NCBI GenBank assembly: GCA_009739215.1
Contig: VSJF01000008.1
Coordinates: 124,001 to 188,000, forward strand
Length of the DNA stretch: 64,000 bases
Direction of reading: 5' to 3'
Origin: Floccularia luteovirens
Lineage: Eukaryota; Basidiomycota; Agaricomycetes; Agaricales; Squamanitaceae
Shown here: positions 1 to 10,524 of the stretch, in pieces
Position numbering within the stretch: the first letter of the stretch is position 1
How the letters are laid out: each line of letters opens with the position of its first letter
Program-made: the position numbers and the translations under genes
The notes under the pieces: model-generated
The model's input: the letters and a program-made list of their open reading frames with translations, nothing else
Database searches by the model: none
Told to the model about the DNA's origin: nothing

Positions 1-2192
1 CCTTTTGTTTTCTTCTGTATCGTTCTCTGGATCAATAGGAGGCGTTGGGTTCAGTTTGTTGATCTCCATATGGTATTCTTCAATTGCGGCAAGGAATGAC
101 AGCATGGCCTCCAGAATCTTCGGAATATCACGCTGAACAACACCAAACTTGTCTTCTGTCAGGGAGGCACTTGTCAAATGTGATATCACTATAAAACATG
201 TTGTCAGTTGACAGGCACTGTTATTCCCAATTGAAAAAGTTGATGTACCATCAATCACGGCAACGTCTAGTTCTCGAGATGGTAATGACATTTCAACAAC
301 TCGGCTTAGTCTCTCTTGTTTCCACCAGTCCTTACATGTAGCAACCATCTTTTTCACCGCCTGAGGGAAATGCTGGTCAGCCTTTGCTAGGATTTGAACC
401 ACAATCTTTTCATTGTAAGTGGCCAGAACTCCTTTTGTCTGTTCGACAGTCTTTTTTATTTCCTCCTTGACAGGTTTTGAAACGACAGTTGTCTCTACTG
501 ATCTGAAAAGATCGGGAATGTTTGCACTTTCGACACCTGATTCGATAACTTTTGAGATAGGACCATCGGAACCAAGTGTTTGTAGTGCGAAGTCAACAGG
601 GCCCTCTGTCATCCGTTGGAAAATCCTCTGGCGGAGTAGTGGTATTGGTGTTGCAGGAATGGTATCAGATGGTGGAGGTTTGGCAGGCGCCACAGGCGCT
701 GGAGTTGGTGGCTGCGGTTTACCCCTTCTGAGAAACAGCTGATAATCTTTCCCAAGAAGAATAAGACTTTCACGGAGAAAACGACTCCACAAATTGAGCG
801 AGTTCTTCTGGTCACCGAATAGAGCCGACCGTTGGGCGCTCGATGACTGTGACTCTCCTGTGGCACAATTTGCCAGTTCGCAGTACGCAAAGTATTTGAA
901 AATTACGTCTGATGAAGTTACCCCAGAGACAAGAGTCAAATTTGGATTGGTCGTCGAATGAGAGACAGTGATATGCTGTAAATTTTGATATGGGAGTGAT
1001 ACCACACCACAATGAATTGTTACATACCTGACAAATGAAATGTTCGAAATATATTTCGGATGATTCCCAGATGATAAGAGTCGTGAACGCAAGGAACCAT
1101 GCCCTAACAACAAGCTGAAAATGGCGAATGGGAAGGAACACAGTCCAAGAGCCCTTGAGAAAGTGTGCAGTGAATGGTCGGAGAACCATGTGCAGCAAAG
1201 GGAGTTTGTACCATAATGGCAGGGTAATTCGGACTAGGGCAAACAGTAGGGCAGATGTTACTACTGTTGCTGTTGCCAAAAGCAGAGAAACAGCAATGCA
1301 TTTTATCGCTTGATATGCACCGAAACCTTTTCGATTCGATGTTTCCTAGAAATATACAGTAAACACCCGCGTACATGTACGTATTAAATGTATAGACTGC
1401 ACCATAGAATTTGTTGGCCACCGAAAGACCGATCTTTCCAGCAGAACATTGCGCAGAGAAAACGCGAATGCAACAGTAGCCTGTGTCAGGATGAGGAAGA
1501 GTAAACGGCCGTTTAGGTAGAAAGGATGTTTTCTGAATCCATTTAGTTAGGAAGCTGTATATTTAGCCAATAACGAACATACCTAGACTTGACGAATAAG
1601 AAAAGTTTTGGATCCTCATTCGAGTTAATTCCACTTCTGGAAGCATATACCAGAGCAGTATGAAGACATGTGAAAAGTATTGAAGAGAATAGATACGCGT
1701 AATTAGCGCGCCTCATACTACTTTTTGAATATGCATTGTGAAATAGCATCGATGGTGACGTCGCGGGTGAGCGCTCCCCTAAGACGCGTAATTGTAATCA
1801 GTGACTGTTGCCTAGGAATTGAATAACCTACCGGTCAAGAGAATCTTTCGCACGACAACAACAGGCAAAGCTGTTATCAACCAGCTCAATAGACTGCTAG
1901 ATATAGTCAGGGGCTGAAATGGAGCTGCCAAAACGCCAAGCCCTAATTCACCGAATCCTCCATTTTGCCATATCATCCAGACGGTGTTCAGAGACCAGGT
2001 CACTACAGCTGAGCATAAAAAGACATTGTATGTAAGTCGTTGTCGTAAGACGTGTTTAACAAGTGGCTCGTAAGTTTGTGTTGAAGGGGGGATAGAGGGG
2101 GAAGAACGGCTGGCAATTGTTGATGTTATTGCTCTAATCGGTGTCTTCGGTGTCGAACGTGTGTTTGCTATGGGAGAAATGGTTGAAGACAT
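1..2192 (-). CDS. NDC1: Nucleoporin NDC1, transmembrane ring component (3' end outside window)
   Basis: Pore-membrane protein that anchors the nuclear pore complex and, in fungi, the spindle pole body. The start is at 2192. Visible exons join in frame at about 1832-2192, 1583-1778, 1403-1532, 1028-1345 and 1-973, giving roughly 660 residues. The N-terminal half carries several hydrophobic segments, as expected for the six-pass Ndc1 membrane domain. The C-terminal half is soluble, with a proline-rich linker (near 700-740) and the family's conserved tail: SLTEDKFGVVQRDIPKILE followed by an AIEEYHMEI stretch. The reading frame is still open at base 1, so a short C-terminus is missing. No frame break was found here. 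The family assignment rests on recalled conservation of the C-terminal block and on topology; both agree. Confidence 0.85.
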
Positions 2193-3325
2193 ACCCCGGA
2201 TTGGAACACCGTCCGCAACGTTGAACTTGCTGTATTAGTCTGCTTCTAAAGTGGAAAAACGCAGAGCTGACTAATATGCACAGCCACATTATGCTTTTTT
2301 TATGGAGCTCAATTGAAAATATCTCCGCAGCCTGATCTGCGGGTCCATGTAAGTTAACCACTGTCTAGCTTACAATTACTCGGTTCATTTGAGTTTCCAA
2401 ATGCTAGCTACACAATTTCTAACATTCAAACCCTAGCAACCTCCCTCGTTCAGTTCGGGACTTTGTAACCTGTCAGTTGCTACTATGATTATATATAAAC
2501 CTTCTTGGTGCCTATTGCAAACTCTAGGAATTAAATACCCAGACCCATGGTAACGTCAGGTACTACATGAATTACAACACAGCTACCAGTGCTTGACGAT
2601 TTGATTCATTCAGTTAGTTCCAATCAAGCTTTCTAGATTTTATCAACCTTCTGCGAACTTTCGTTTATGAATTGTTCATGAACACAGAAATCAGCTGTCT
2701 TCGTCAGTGATTCAAGGTTCTTTTTTTGTACATGCCCACCCTTTGGTATCAAATTGTATGCACATCAAAAAAAATTCAACTATCCTTGTGGCCCTTCAGA
2801 GCACAGTCATCGAACCTTGCCAGCTGGCTGATATTCTAATTCCGTAGGGTCATAAAATTCTACTGAACGGGTGAGCGCACGTTGTTTTGCGAGAGGGAGT
2901 TCTATCATTTTAAAAGTACCGGGTCACATTGTGCCTCCTTCTTTGTTGATCTGTTGGAACCTGATGAATTCATAATGTTACGTACCGTCGACATTTATTT
3001 TCTCACCGGGCTAGCCGCCTGACGGGGATTCGACGTTCAACAACCATTTAAATACATCCCACGACAGTCGAAAGGTAGCTTGGACCACAACCAATGTCAC
3101 TATATCTAGTTAATCCTCACCCTTAACGGAAACTTCACCAAGCTCTCCACTAGCACCACTTCTTTGGGTTCTTTGCCTTGCTATCAGCGGTTCTATTTAT
3201 CCCAATGCTTAATGTAACGATCATCGATACACAGCCTTACACTGTGGAACTAGAAAGTCCAATGGAAGTGTGGACTTCGTTGTATAAAAGAAATCTTTGC
3301 TTTTGTGAGTTTAGATTCAGCCATC
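2193..3325. other. Intergenic region between divergent NDC1 and DUF6533 gene
   Basis: No supportable coding exon. It should hold the promoters of both divergent neighbours. Short poly-T/poly-A runs occur (for example near 2720 and 2768) but no recognisable element. Confidence 0.5.
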
Positions 3326-4319
3326 ATGTCTTGTACTTGCGCAATCGAATGACGCTCTCATTTCCGGGCAAACAGTATCAGCATTTGTATTTGTCGTGTG
3401 GGAATACATGATTACATTCGTTGATCATGAACTTCAGTGGATTTGGAGGTATTTAATGTCGATCTATATTCTCAATTTTGTTATGCTCAAGAGATAATCC
3501 ACCCCTTGTTTCCAAAAACGAAACTTCAGAAGACCGATGAATGTCATCAAGTTTATATACATGTTCTCACGATATTTTGGCATCGCTGTTCAATTGTACG
3601 TCCATTTAACATCTAACGTCATCCTCAACCTACGACAACCATGAATCTTGATTAAGGGCCAATCTGGTTTTATTGAGTGGCCCTCTGTCACAATTTCCCG
3701 TCCCACATTATACTTGCCAGGCTTGGTACATTTTTCTAGGATTCGCTGGGTGGATGACATTTGCTGCCTTGGATGTCATGATCAAACTTCGAGGTTCGTT
3801 TGATTCAGCATTAAGAACAATTCCACAACCAAAATGCTATTTCCCAGTGTATGCCTTGTATAAGCGATCTCAGGATATAGCTGTGTCTTTGTCCACTCTT
3901 TTTGCTATAGACACTGCACTAGCTTTCGTATGGTGTTCACGAATGATTATGGTAATGGAGTATGATGGAGTATGCCAGTCTACTAATATCCCGTTAGACG
4001 TTCTATGGTGTGGGTGAGTATAGACACCCTGTCAAGGGTGACAGGAACTAATTTTCGTCCCAGGATTTCAATTGCGTTGTCGCAATCTGTGACATGCGTT
4101 TTGACGCTGCGTCAGTGGAACACAGCAAGAAGATACCGTGTTGTCTCCTTGGTAATGCGTGACGGAGTGTGGTTATTCATTCTGTTTTGTTGTTAGTGTG
4201 ATATTATTGTGTCTTGTTTTCGCAACATGATAGCTGATCGCCATTCAGTTATATTTCTTGTTAACACACCCTATGCATTTATACATCAAACCATCAAGAC
4301 ACATGTAGTATTTTCGTAA
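3326..4319 (+). CDS. DUF6533-domain multi-pass membrane protein
   Basis: Member of a large, uncharacterised family of seven-helix-like membrane proteins expanded in basidiomycetes; no function is established. The hallmark N-terminal block is present: VVWEYMITFVDHELQWIW, then after an intron a KFIYMFSRYFGIAVQL helix, then CQAWYIFLGFAGWMTF, then (across an intron at about 3793-3846) LRVYALYKRS. Later exons give ALSQSVTCVLTLRQW and the LVMRDGVW motif near the end. The probable stop is at 4317-4319 after a last intron beginning GTTAGT near 4193. The start ATG at 3326 is out of frame with the rest because of one extra T at about 3350, which creates TGA. The protein would be a little over 200 residues, shorter than many relatives, so a decayed copy is also possible. 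Confidence 0.6.
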
Positions 4320-4860
4320 GCCATGGTTTTATCCACCTTTCTCATCGACTTATAAGAATGGGTTCAGCTGGCCAATAGCAATTTTATCGGTCACTGTGCG
4401 TATTGTTGCCCCGATTTCAATTGTTCAATAAGCTAAACTAGAGCCATGACAGAATTGTAGGCTCATAATCAATATGCAAGGCTTCAAGACTCGTAATTTG
4501 GATAATGCACCCTTGACAGTTTCCAACTTTGACATCCGTAGATCACACTCCACAATTCACAACGTGTATTCAGCTATCCAACCCTTCAAATGTCAATATT
4601 GCTTGTGAATAGCAATGAAATATGTCATCGATATGAAGCAGTGAAAACCAAAAGCACCAAAGTGCCACTAAGTACCTTTCCATTTTGGGTGTTGGTTTAC
4701 AACCTCTCGTCCATCATCCATCATCAGGATTCAGCATGTTCAACTGCTGATATGATTATGTGACAAGAGTGACTTCATCTCAAATCATACATTTTTAACC
4801 TTGAATCAGGTAGAGGTACTTACGCTCCGCAACTTTCAGCATCTGCTAAATCACAATGCA
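4320..4860. other. Intergenic, nothing recognised
   Basis: AT-rich spacer with no conserved exon. It lies between the DUF6533 gene and the start of the first member of the duplicated pair. Sequence similarity to the region upstream of the second copy is weak. Confidence 0.4.
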
Positions 4861-5729
4861 ATGAGTGCATGGCTTAACTCTCTTTTTCCTTCCCTCATCC
4901 AAGCTAGCAACCTTGATAATGGCGTGTGTCACCATCCCTCAGCGGATGACGTTCATGATATTCGCCAGTATCTACTCTAATATTTTCCTTTGGGATTGGT
5001 GAATTCCATCATAGATGAAGCCGAGTACTGGCCAAGGCTTGTCGTTTCAAACAAATAGACCCGTTCAAGTACACGCCAATGATAGTCCCTACACAAACGC
5101 TAGGATCTGTTACTTACTCACTCCACCGATACCAAACTACGATGCAGCAAAATTTCCGACCATTGAATGTTACAGAAGTCGTTTTCAGAATGAGAAGTCA
5201 TGATCAGGGATGGGGCGGAGACGCAGAGTTTGAATGTGAGATATTTGAATACTACTAGAATTTGCACCAAAACGATGACATCTCTGAGCAGGGTCCTATA
5301 TTTGTTCTTACACATGGTTCGAAGCGACTGTGTACAAAGGCAGTGATACTTCATTGGTTCCTCAACCATTCGAGCAAGTTATTGTCGAGGATGGTGAACG
5401 TAGGTATTGGATAATACAACGCAATGCCCGGCAGTTGGCTGCAGAACAGGAGCACCAAGTAATATGGTGTGATGGTAGCGACACTAATGATGATGACGGG
5501 AGTCCTAAGCTCCACGACAGCTCTAGGAAGTGGGTATGGTACCGGTTTCGTTAAATGCCTAATGCCTGGTGATAGAATTGCGGTGATGGCCAGGGCGATG
5601 GTGAGTCAGAACCTTTTCCTCCGTAAAATTGTCGAGAAGATTGCTCATGGCTACCTGCAACATATATAGTATCCCTCTTGGGTGAACTACGTCTCCGGGG
5701 TTGATACCGAAGTGTTCTGTTCCGTATAA
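4861..5729 (+). pseudogene. Dead copy of the uncharacterised gene at 8373
   Basis: Clearly homologous at DNA and protein level to the intact gene at 8373-9236, with equivalent exon borders and the same last exon (YPSWVNYVSGV). It is broken twice near its beginning. A CAA codon of the intact copy is TAA here (4978-4980), and one extra T near 5045 shifts the frame and produces TAG shortly after. Past these points the frames regain the conserved SHDQGWGGD and ERRYWIIQRNAR blocks. The homology continues about 115 bases past the stop. The nonsense change is a substitution, so this copy is probably dead whatever the cause of the insertion. Confidence 0.8.
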
Positions 5730-6360
5730 TGTGTGTGAAGTGCCACCAGGTACCCTAGTAATTCAAAGTCGCTCTGCTTATTACCCTTTATAATATGAGC
5801 CAAGCTAGTTCTCAGTTCTCTTGTTGATATTCCATCCACTTGACGCATGGCCACCGATTGGTACTAGTTACAGCACAAACGCTACTGTAAAATGCTCACT
5901 TGTCTGATTTCCTCATTTTCTTCTGAACAACAATCCGAGAAGCTTACTCGTTTACGTACATAAGGTAATCCTCAGCAGATGTTTTTCGAATAGTCCGTGG
6001 TACAAGATGTAAGTATCAATTGACGCTTTATTCCATTGTATGGCCTCACATAGAAAACTGTTGCAAGCTTTCAGACTCGAGCAGATCTTTCTTATTTTCT
6101 CTCATTATTCCCGTATCCTACAGACCTGAAAACGAATTCCAACATCTCGGCGGAAACGCAATATATGTATAAAGAAATGGGCAATATATTTCAAGAAAGG
6201 TAGAATGTTAAGCGATACACGCTCGGGTTAACTAACAACTGGATTAAAGAATTGAATAACAATGGAATATATCTAAATCCTTCTTCTCTTCAGTCTAGAG
6301 ACACAAATTCAAAGCAGCTACAACCAGAGGGTTGCTGAATGACTGCTCTTTCAAAAGCCT
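5730..6360. other. Spacer between pseudogenes
   Basis: The first ~115 bases are 3' flank shared with the region after the second copy (9237-9355). The rest shows no coding signal I can support. Confidence 0.45.
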
Positions 6361-6739
6361 TCAAGGACGGCGGAATACGAGGTACTTGCCGTCAGCTGGA
6401 CTACGAAGCAATGAATCCTCCCCAGGCCCACTATTCACTGATCACATTATCAACCGCCTTGCACGAAACGTAGAATGGACGACTCACAATGATGTATCCA
6501 CTATCACCGATCCTGGTGAACCATCCGGAGCCAGCCTAATAAATCTCATAACTATATGCGCATGATGTCATTAAAAACTAACTGACTCTGAGAAATAAAA
6601 CTTACCCAATTGTTCCGCCAATTTGGATGTCAAATTCTTGATGCCAATGGTCCCAGTCCTGTCCACGCGCGCCATCCCACTAATACTCATCCCTCGTGTG
6701 GCATATCACAAAGTTGAATGAAGGGTATTCGCTACGCAT
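6361..6739 (-). pseudogene. Relic of a small basidiomycete protein gene of unknown function
   Basis: Read on the minus strand from an ATG at 6737-6739, the first exon encodes MRSEYPSFNFVICHT, then an in-frame TAG, then DWDHWHQEFDIQIGGTIG up to a GTAAGT donor. The next exon resumes with YEIY, another TAG, then GSGWFTRIGDSGYII and a GTGAGT donor. The last exon gives GPGEDSLLRSPADGKYLVF and a stop at 6361-6363. Splice sites are all intact and the phase is kept throughout, yet two in-frame stops interrupt the protein. I recall similar short proteins (about 90-100 residues, with DWDH and FD.(K/Q)IGGTIGYE motifs) in agaric genomes, without known function. The stops are substitutions, so this is a real pseudogene. 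Confidence 0.55.
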
Positions 6740-7620
6740 GCTGGAGATCATCTCCTGAGTGAATCTTTCCCTGTTCTGTACTTTGTCTAAGCATATAACT
6801 TTGGATTGTTTTATGGTCTACGAGTTTACCTTGTTATCTCTCTTGACTTGGTCTAGAATTCCCTTGACTGTCTTCAAAACATCTCGAGCAGGTCCCGCAG
6901 CGCCTGCTATACGGGATATAAGACCGCCCTCTGTGTTGTCTGCAGTGACGCTTAACAGTAATGATACTGTCGACGCCTGTGGCGATAAAACCACGGCTAA
7001 TACTGTCCCCGACCGTAGTGGGGGTGTGCGGGAGCGCGGATGTTATAGTGGAAAGAACGAGGACCTACAAGAATTGCAGCTTTGCTAAATATGCCTTTCA
7101 TGATGTACTGAAGTTGTTTTCTATGTAGAATGAAGTGATTGGTGAAGAAATCCGTGGACGCATGATGACTGCCGTGTTCGCGAACCGGGGCGGTGGCAAT
7201 TTTAGTTAGTAAATTGCTACACTTTCCACGATCTTACATTAACAATCCACCCCTCGTTGTGAAACTCCTCAGATAAAGTAGAATGGATGCTCATCGACTG
7301 CCAAGATGAATTCTTTATACGCAATTTTCGGGATCAAATCCTTCCGGCCCCGGACGGAGACGTATGGTAGGTATATTGTGACCGCCTTTTTGCTAACCGG
7401 GTTCATTCACGAAACAGCTCAACCCTTGAAAGGAGCCTCAGCCGGGCCACTAAATCGACTGGTCGGTGAGGCCATATCGCACACCAGCAGATATGGGGTC
7501 TTAGCTAATGATGGTACGAGGGTGATTCTACGAGTGGTAGCGGGTCCTTGTTTTGTTGACCAACTGTGGTATGCATCCCTGGCATCTAGCTCACCGAGAA
7601 ATTCTGAGATAGCTGGCCAA

Positions 7621-7899
7621 TAGTGACATTCACTACGCATCGTTTCTGATGTTGCTGTTGATTATGGTTGCTTAGATAACCATATCCCATGATGTATTAT
7701 TGAAAATATTATAATATTACATGCTTAAATGACAAATTTAAGTAGATAAGGTCTGTGTATGTTGCTTGATCATCGATTTGATAAGGTAAAAAAACTGTAT
7801 TATAATATACAATAATTTTGCAACGTCACGGGATATGGTTATCTAAGCAACCATAATCAACAGCAACATCAGAAACGATGCGTATAGTGACTGTCACTA
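7621..7899. repeat. Foldback (inverted-repeat) element, MITE-like
   Basis: Two arms face each other. Bases 7635-7688 are the perfect reverse complement of 7830-7883 (54 nt, no mismatch). Outside the core each arm ends in its own short palindrome of TAGTGAC...CACTA type (7621-7635 and 7885-7899); these also pair with each other with small differences. The loop of ~141 nt is very AT-rich. There is no coding capacity. No clear target-site duplication is visible beyond a possible TA. Confidence 0.75.
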
Positions 7900-8372
7900 A
7901 TATCATGCAAATGAAAAGAAATAATGTACTATATGATATTGGAACTTTCGGAAATTTCAGAATCGTCAAACTTGAGTTGCTGTCACCATCCCCGTTCTCA
8001 TATATGTTTGACAAACCCACTCGGCATCCACAGAGAATTAGACTGATAGGATAGTGCTAATATGTAGGATCTATATCGCTGATAGTCTTAGCAGACGACC
8101 ACTTCTTAGTGTTTAATTAACGTCCTAGATTGCCTCGAAAGATATAATATTGTGTATGCCTACCTGTAAGGTGAATTTTGGCGGCTCCCCCCATGGATGA
8201 TTGGCCGTATATCATCTGAAATATTGTAGTTAGATGGATTTGTCACTCTGAGATTCTGACCCAGTCTGTGAGCCTGAGATAATTATGTAACAGGTGACCT
8301 CCTCCAGATCAATCACTGTAAAAGGTAATATTAATCAATCAACTGAGCTGCTGTACCACCAGTCCAGATACC

Positions 8373-9236
8373 ATGAGTTCATGGCTGAGCTCTCTCTTTT
8401 CTTATCTCATCCCTAGCGACCTCGCTGTTGGCACGTGGTACTATCCCTCAGCGGATGATGTTCATGAAGTTCGCCAATACTTACTCCAATATCTTCCTTT
8501 GGAACTAGTCAATTTTATCATAGACGAAGCTGAATACTGGCCAAGGCTTGTCATTCAAACAAATAGACTCGTTCCAGTCCGCGCCAATGGTAGTGTGAAC
8601 AGAAATGCTAGGCTCTGTTACCTACTCACTCCACCAATACCAAACTATGAGACTGCAAAATTTCGACCATTGAGAGTGAAAAAAGTCATTTTCAGAATGA
8701 GGAGCCATGATCAGGGATGGGGCGGAGATCCAGAGCTCGAAGGTGAGATAATCAAAACACTACATACTATAACTTGCACCAAAACGTTATCTGAACAGGG
8801 CCTTATGATGGTTCTTACACGTGGTTCGAAGCGACCATATACAAAAACAATGATACCTCTTTGTTTCCTCAACCATTCGAGAATGTTAGTATCGAGGATG
8901 ATGAACGTAGGTATTGGATAATACAACGCAATGTCCGGGCATCGTCTGCGGAACGGGAGCATCAAGTAATATGGAGTGACAATAGCGATATCGGCGGTGC
9001 TGATGAGAGCCTGGGCTCCACGACAGCTTCGGGGAGTGGGTATGGTACCGGTTTCGTTAGATGCCTAATGCCTGGCGACAGAATTGCGGTGATGGCCAGA
9101 GCGATGGTGAGTCAGAACCTTTGCCTTCGTAACAATGTCAAGGAAGGATTGTTCTTAACTACTGCAACATATGTAGTTTCCCCTTTGGGTTAACTATGTC
9201 CTCGGGGTTGATATCGAAGTGTTCTATTCTGTATAA
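8373..9236 (+). CDS. Uncharacterised fungal protein with SHDQGWGGD/WFEA motifs (intact copy)
   Basis: Three exons, 8373-8742, 8799-9106 and 9177-9236, join in frame and give about 245 residues. The N-terminus holds a helix resembling the start of an F-box-like or docking region (YLPLELVNFIIDEAEYWPRL). Next come LCYLLTPPIP, then KVIFRMRSHDQGWGGDPELE, then (across the intron) GSYTWFEATIYKNNDTS, ERRYWIIQRN and finally GDRIAVMARAMFPLWVNYV. I recognise this as a recurrent hypothetical family in filamentous fungi, in which SHDQGW and WFE are the most conserved positions, but no function is known to me. A beta-sandwich, ligand-binding fold is only a guess. No signal peptide or membrane segment is seen. 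It has a dead paralogue 3.5 kb upstream. Confidence 0.75.
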
Positions 9237-10524
9237 TGTGCGTGAAGTGCCACTGGGTATCCTAGTAATTCAAGGTCGCTCTGGTATTGTTCTTGATAAT
9301 ATTGGCCAAGCTAGTTCTCAGTTCTCTTGTTTGATAACCATCCATTGACGCATGGTCAGGGATACTGCCAAGCAGTATCTGTGGTAGAAAAGACAAAAGC
9401 TCCACTTTCTTCCCGCAAAGATTGTGTGAGGCGCATATTAAACTTAAGGGGATAAGCGATAACTTCAGAAAAGGGGTATGATTGTATAGAACCCCGCTTG
9501 TTTCTTCTGCCACCACCAACATTATGCATGCAGACTATGGATCTTTTCTGTCGGTAATAATTTGATGTCCGTTCGATCTTCGTCGGCCATGAGGGGAGAT
9601 CGTCACCTATCTGTACGTAGTTAGCGTCCGGGAAAAAAATTATCCGTTTTGCTGAGAGCAGACTCGAAGTTGGTTTTGAATTGCAGCCAGAGTTTTGACA
9701 AAAAAAATCGCGGGTGTTTGATCGAGTGTGAATGCATAGCATTCGACTATAATCTCATGTTGACCCTGACCGAATTTATTAATCTTTGCGTTGGAGCGAC
9801 CATGTGTGTCCTCGGACGCTTAACTTCAGCGACGCATGGTTCCAGTTGCCAAGTTGTCGGCCAAGCAATGTTCTTTTGCGTGTGTTTGTCACAACTATTG
9901 ATAAATAACGAGCACAAACATGCACTCCCAACAATAGCCGAGCCTTACATTGTCGGCGCCTTTTCATATGCGGTAGCTGAAGCGCCCTAAAAATACAAGA
10001 ACTGGAGAATGGTCTTCGACGGGGAGATTCTTTGCATTGCTTGATGACTGGGTTGATCCGGCTTTGCTGTTGATATGGATCTTCGAAGTAAATAACTTTA
10101 ACCGAGTTCTTATGGGAACCATAGTGACCCTTTGATATTCGGTTGGCAAAGTTCTTTCAAGTACCACATGCAACCAAAGGCCAAGAATTACGTTGGACAC
10201 ACCCTCCACAAATTTTGTCACAAACAAATGGCGGTACGTGTTGACTTTGATACCAAAAGCGGTGGTACCTTGATTCCCGGGATAAGCGGACACAAGATTT
10301 CTCCCAATGAATCTTACTGTATTGCTGTTTGTGGGGTGGAGCAGTATAACGGTCGATTGACCTCGGCTTGTGCGTCTTAATTTATTTATGACCACATGGA
10401 GCGTCATTTGGAGCAGTTGATTCATTGCTGCGAACACTTCTGATAAATACTTGACAGAAAATCATGGTTTCCTTGCCCATTTCCCCCCACTCATAGTTTG
10501 ATCGTATCACAGATAATTGACCCC
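9237..10524. other. Intergenic with only unsupported ORFs
   Basis: The first ~120 bases repeat the 3' flank of the first copy (5730-5848). The remaining ~1.1 kb contains open frames of up to about 157 codons on the minus strand (9964-10437) and about 113 on the plus strand (9649-9990). They overlap each other, have no splice context and resemble nothing I know. Confidence 0.4.

Noticed and set aside
7306..7640. Overlapping ORFs on both strands just before the foldback element
   Set aside because: Neither strand shows a known motif or intron pattern; probably chance open frames.
9964..10437. 157-codon minus-strand ORF
   Set aside because: Overlaps open frames on the plus strand, no family resemblance and no splice context; likely chance.
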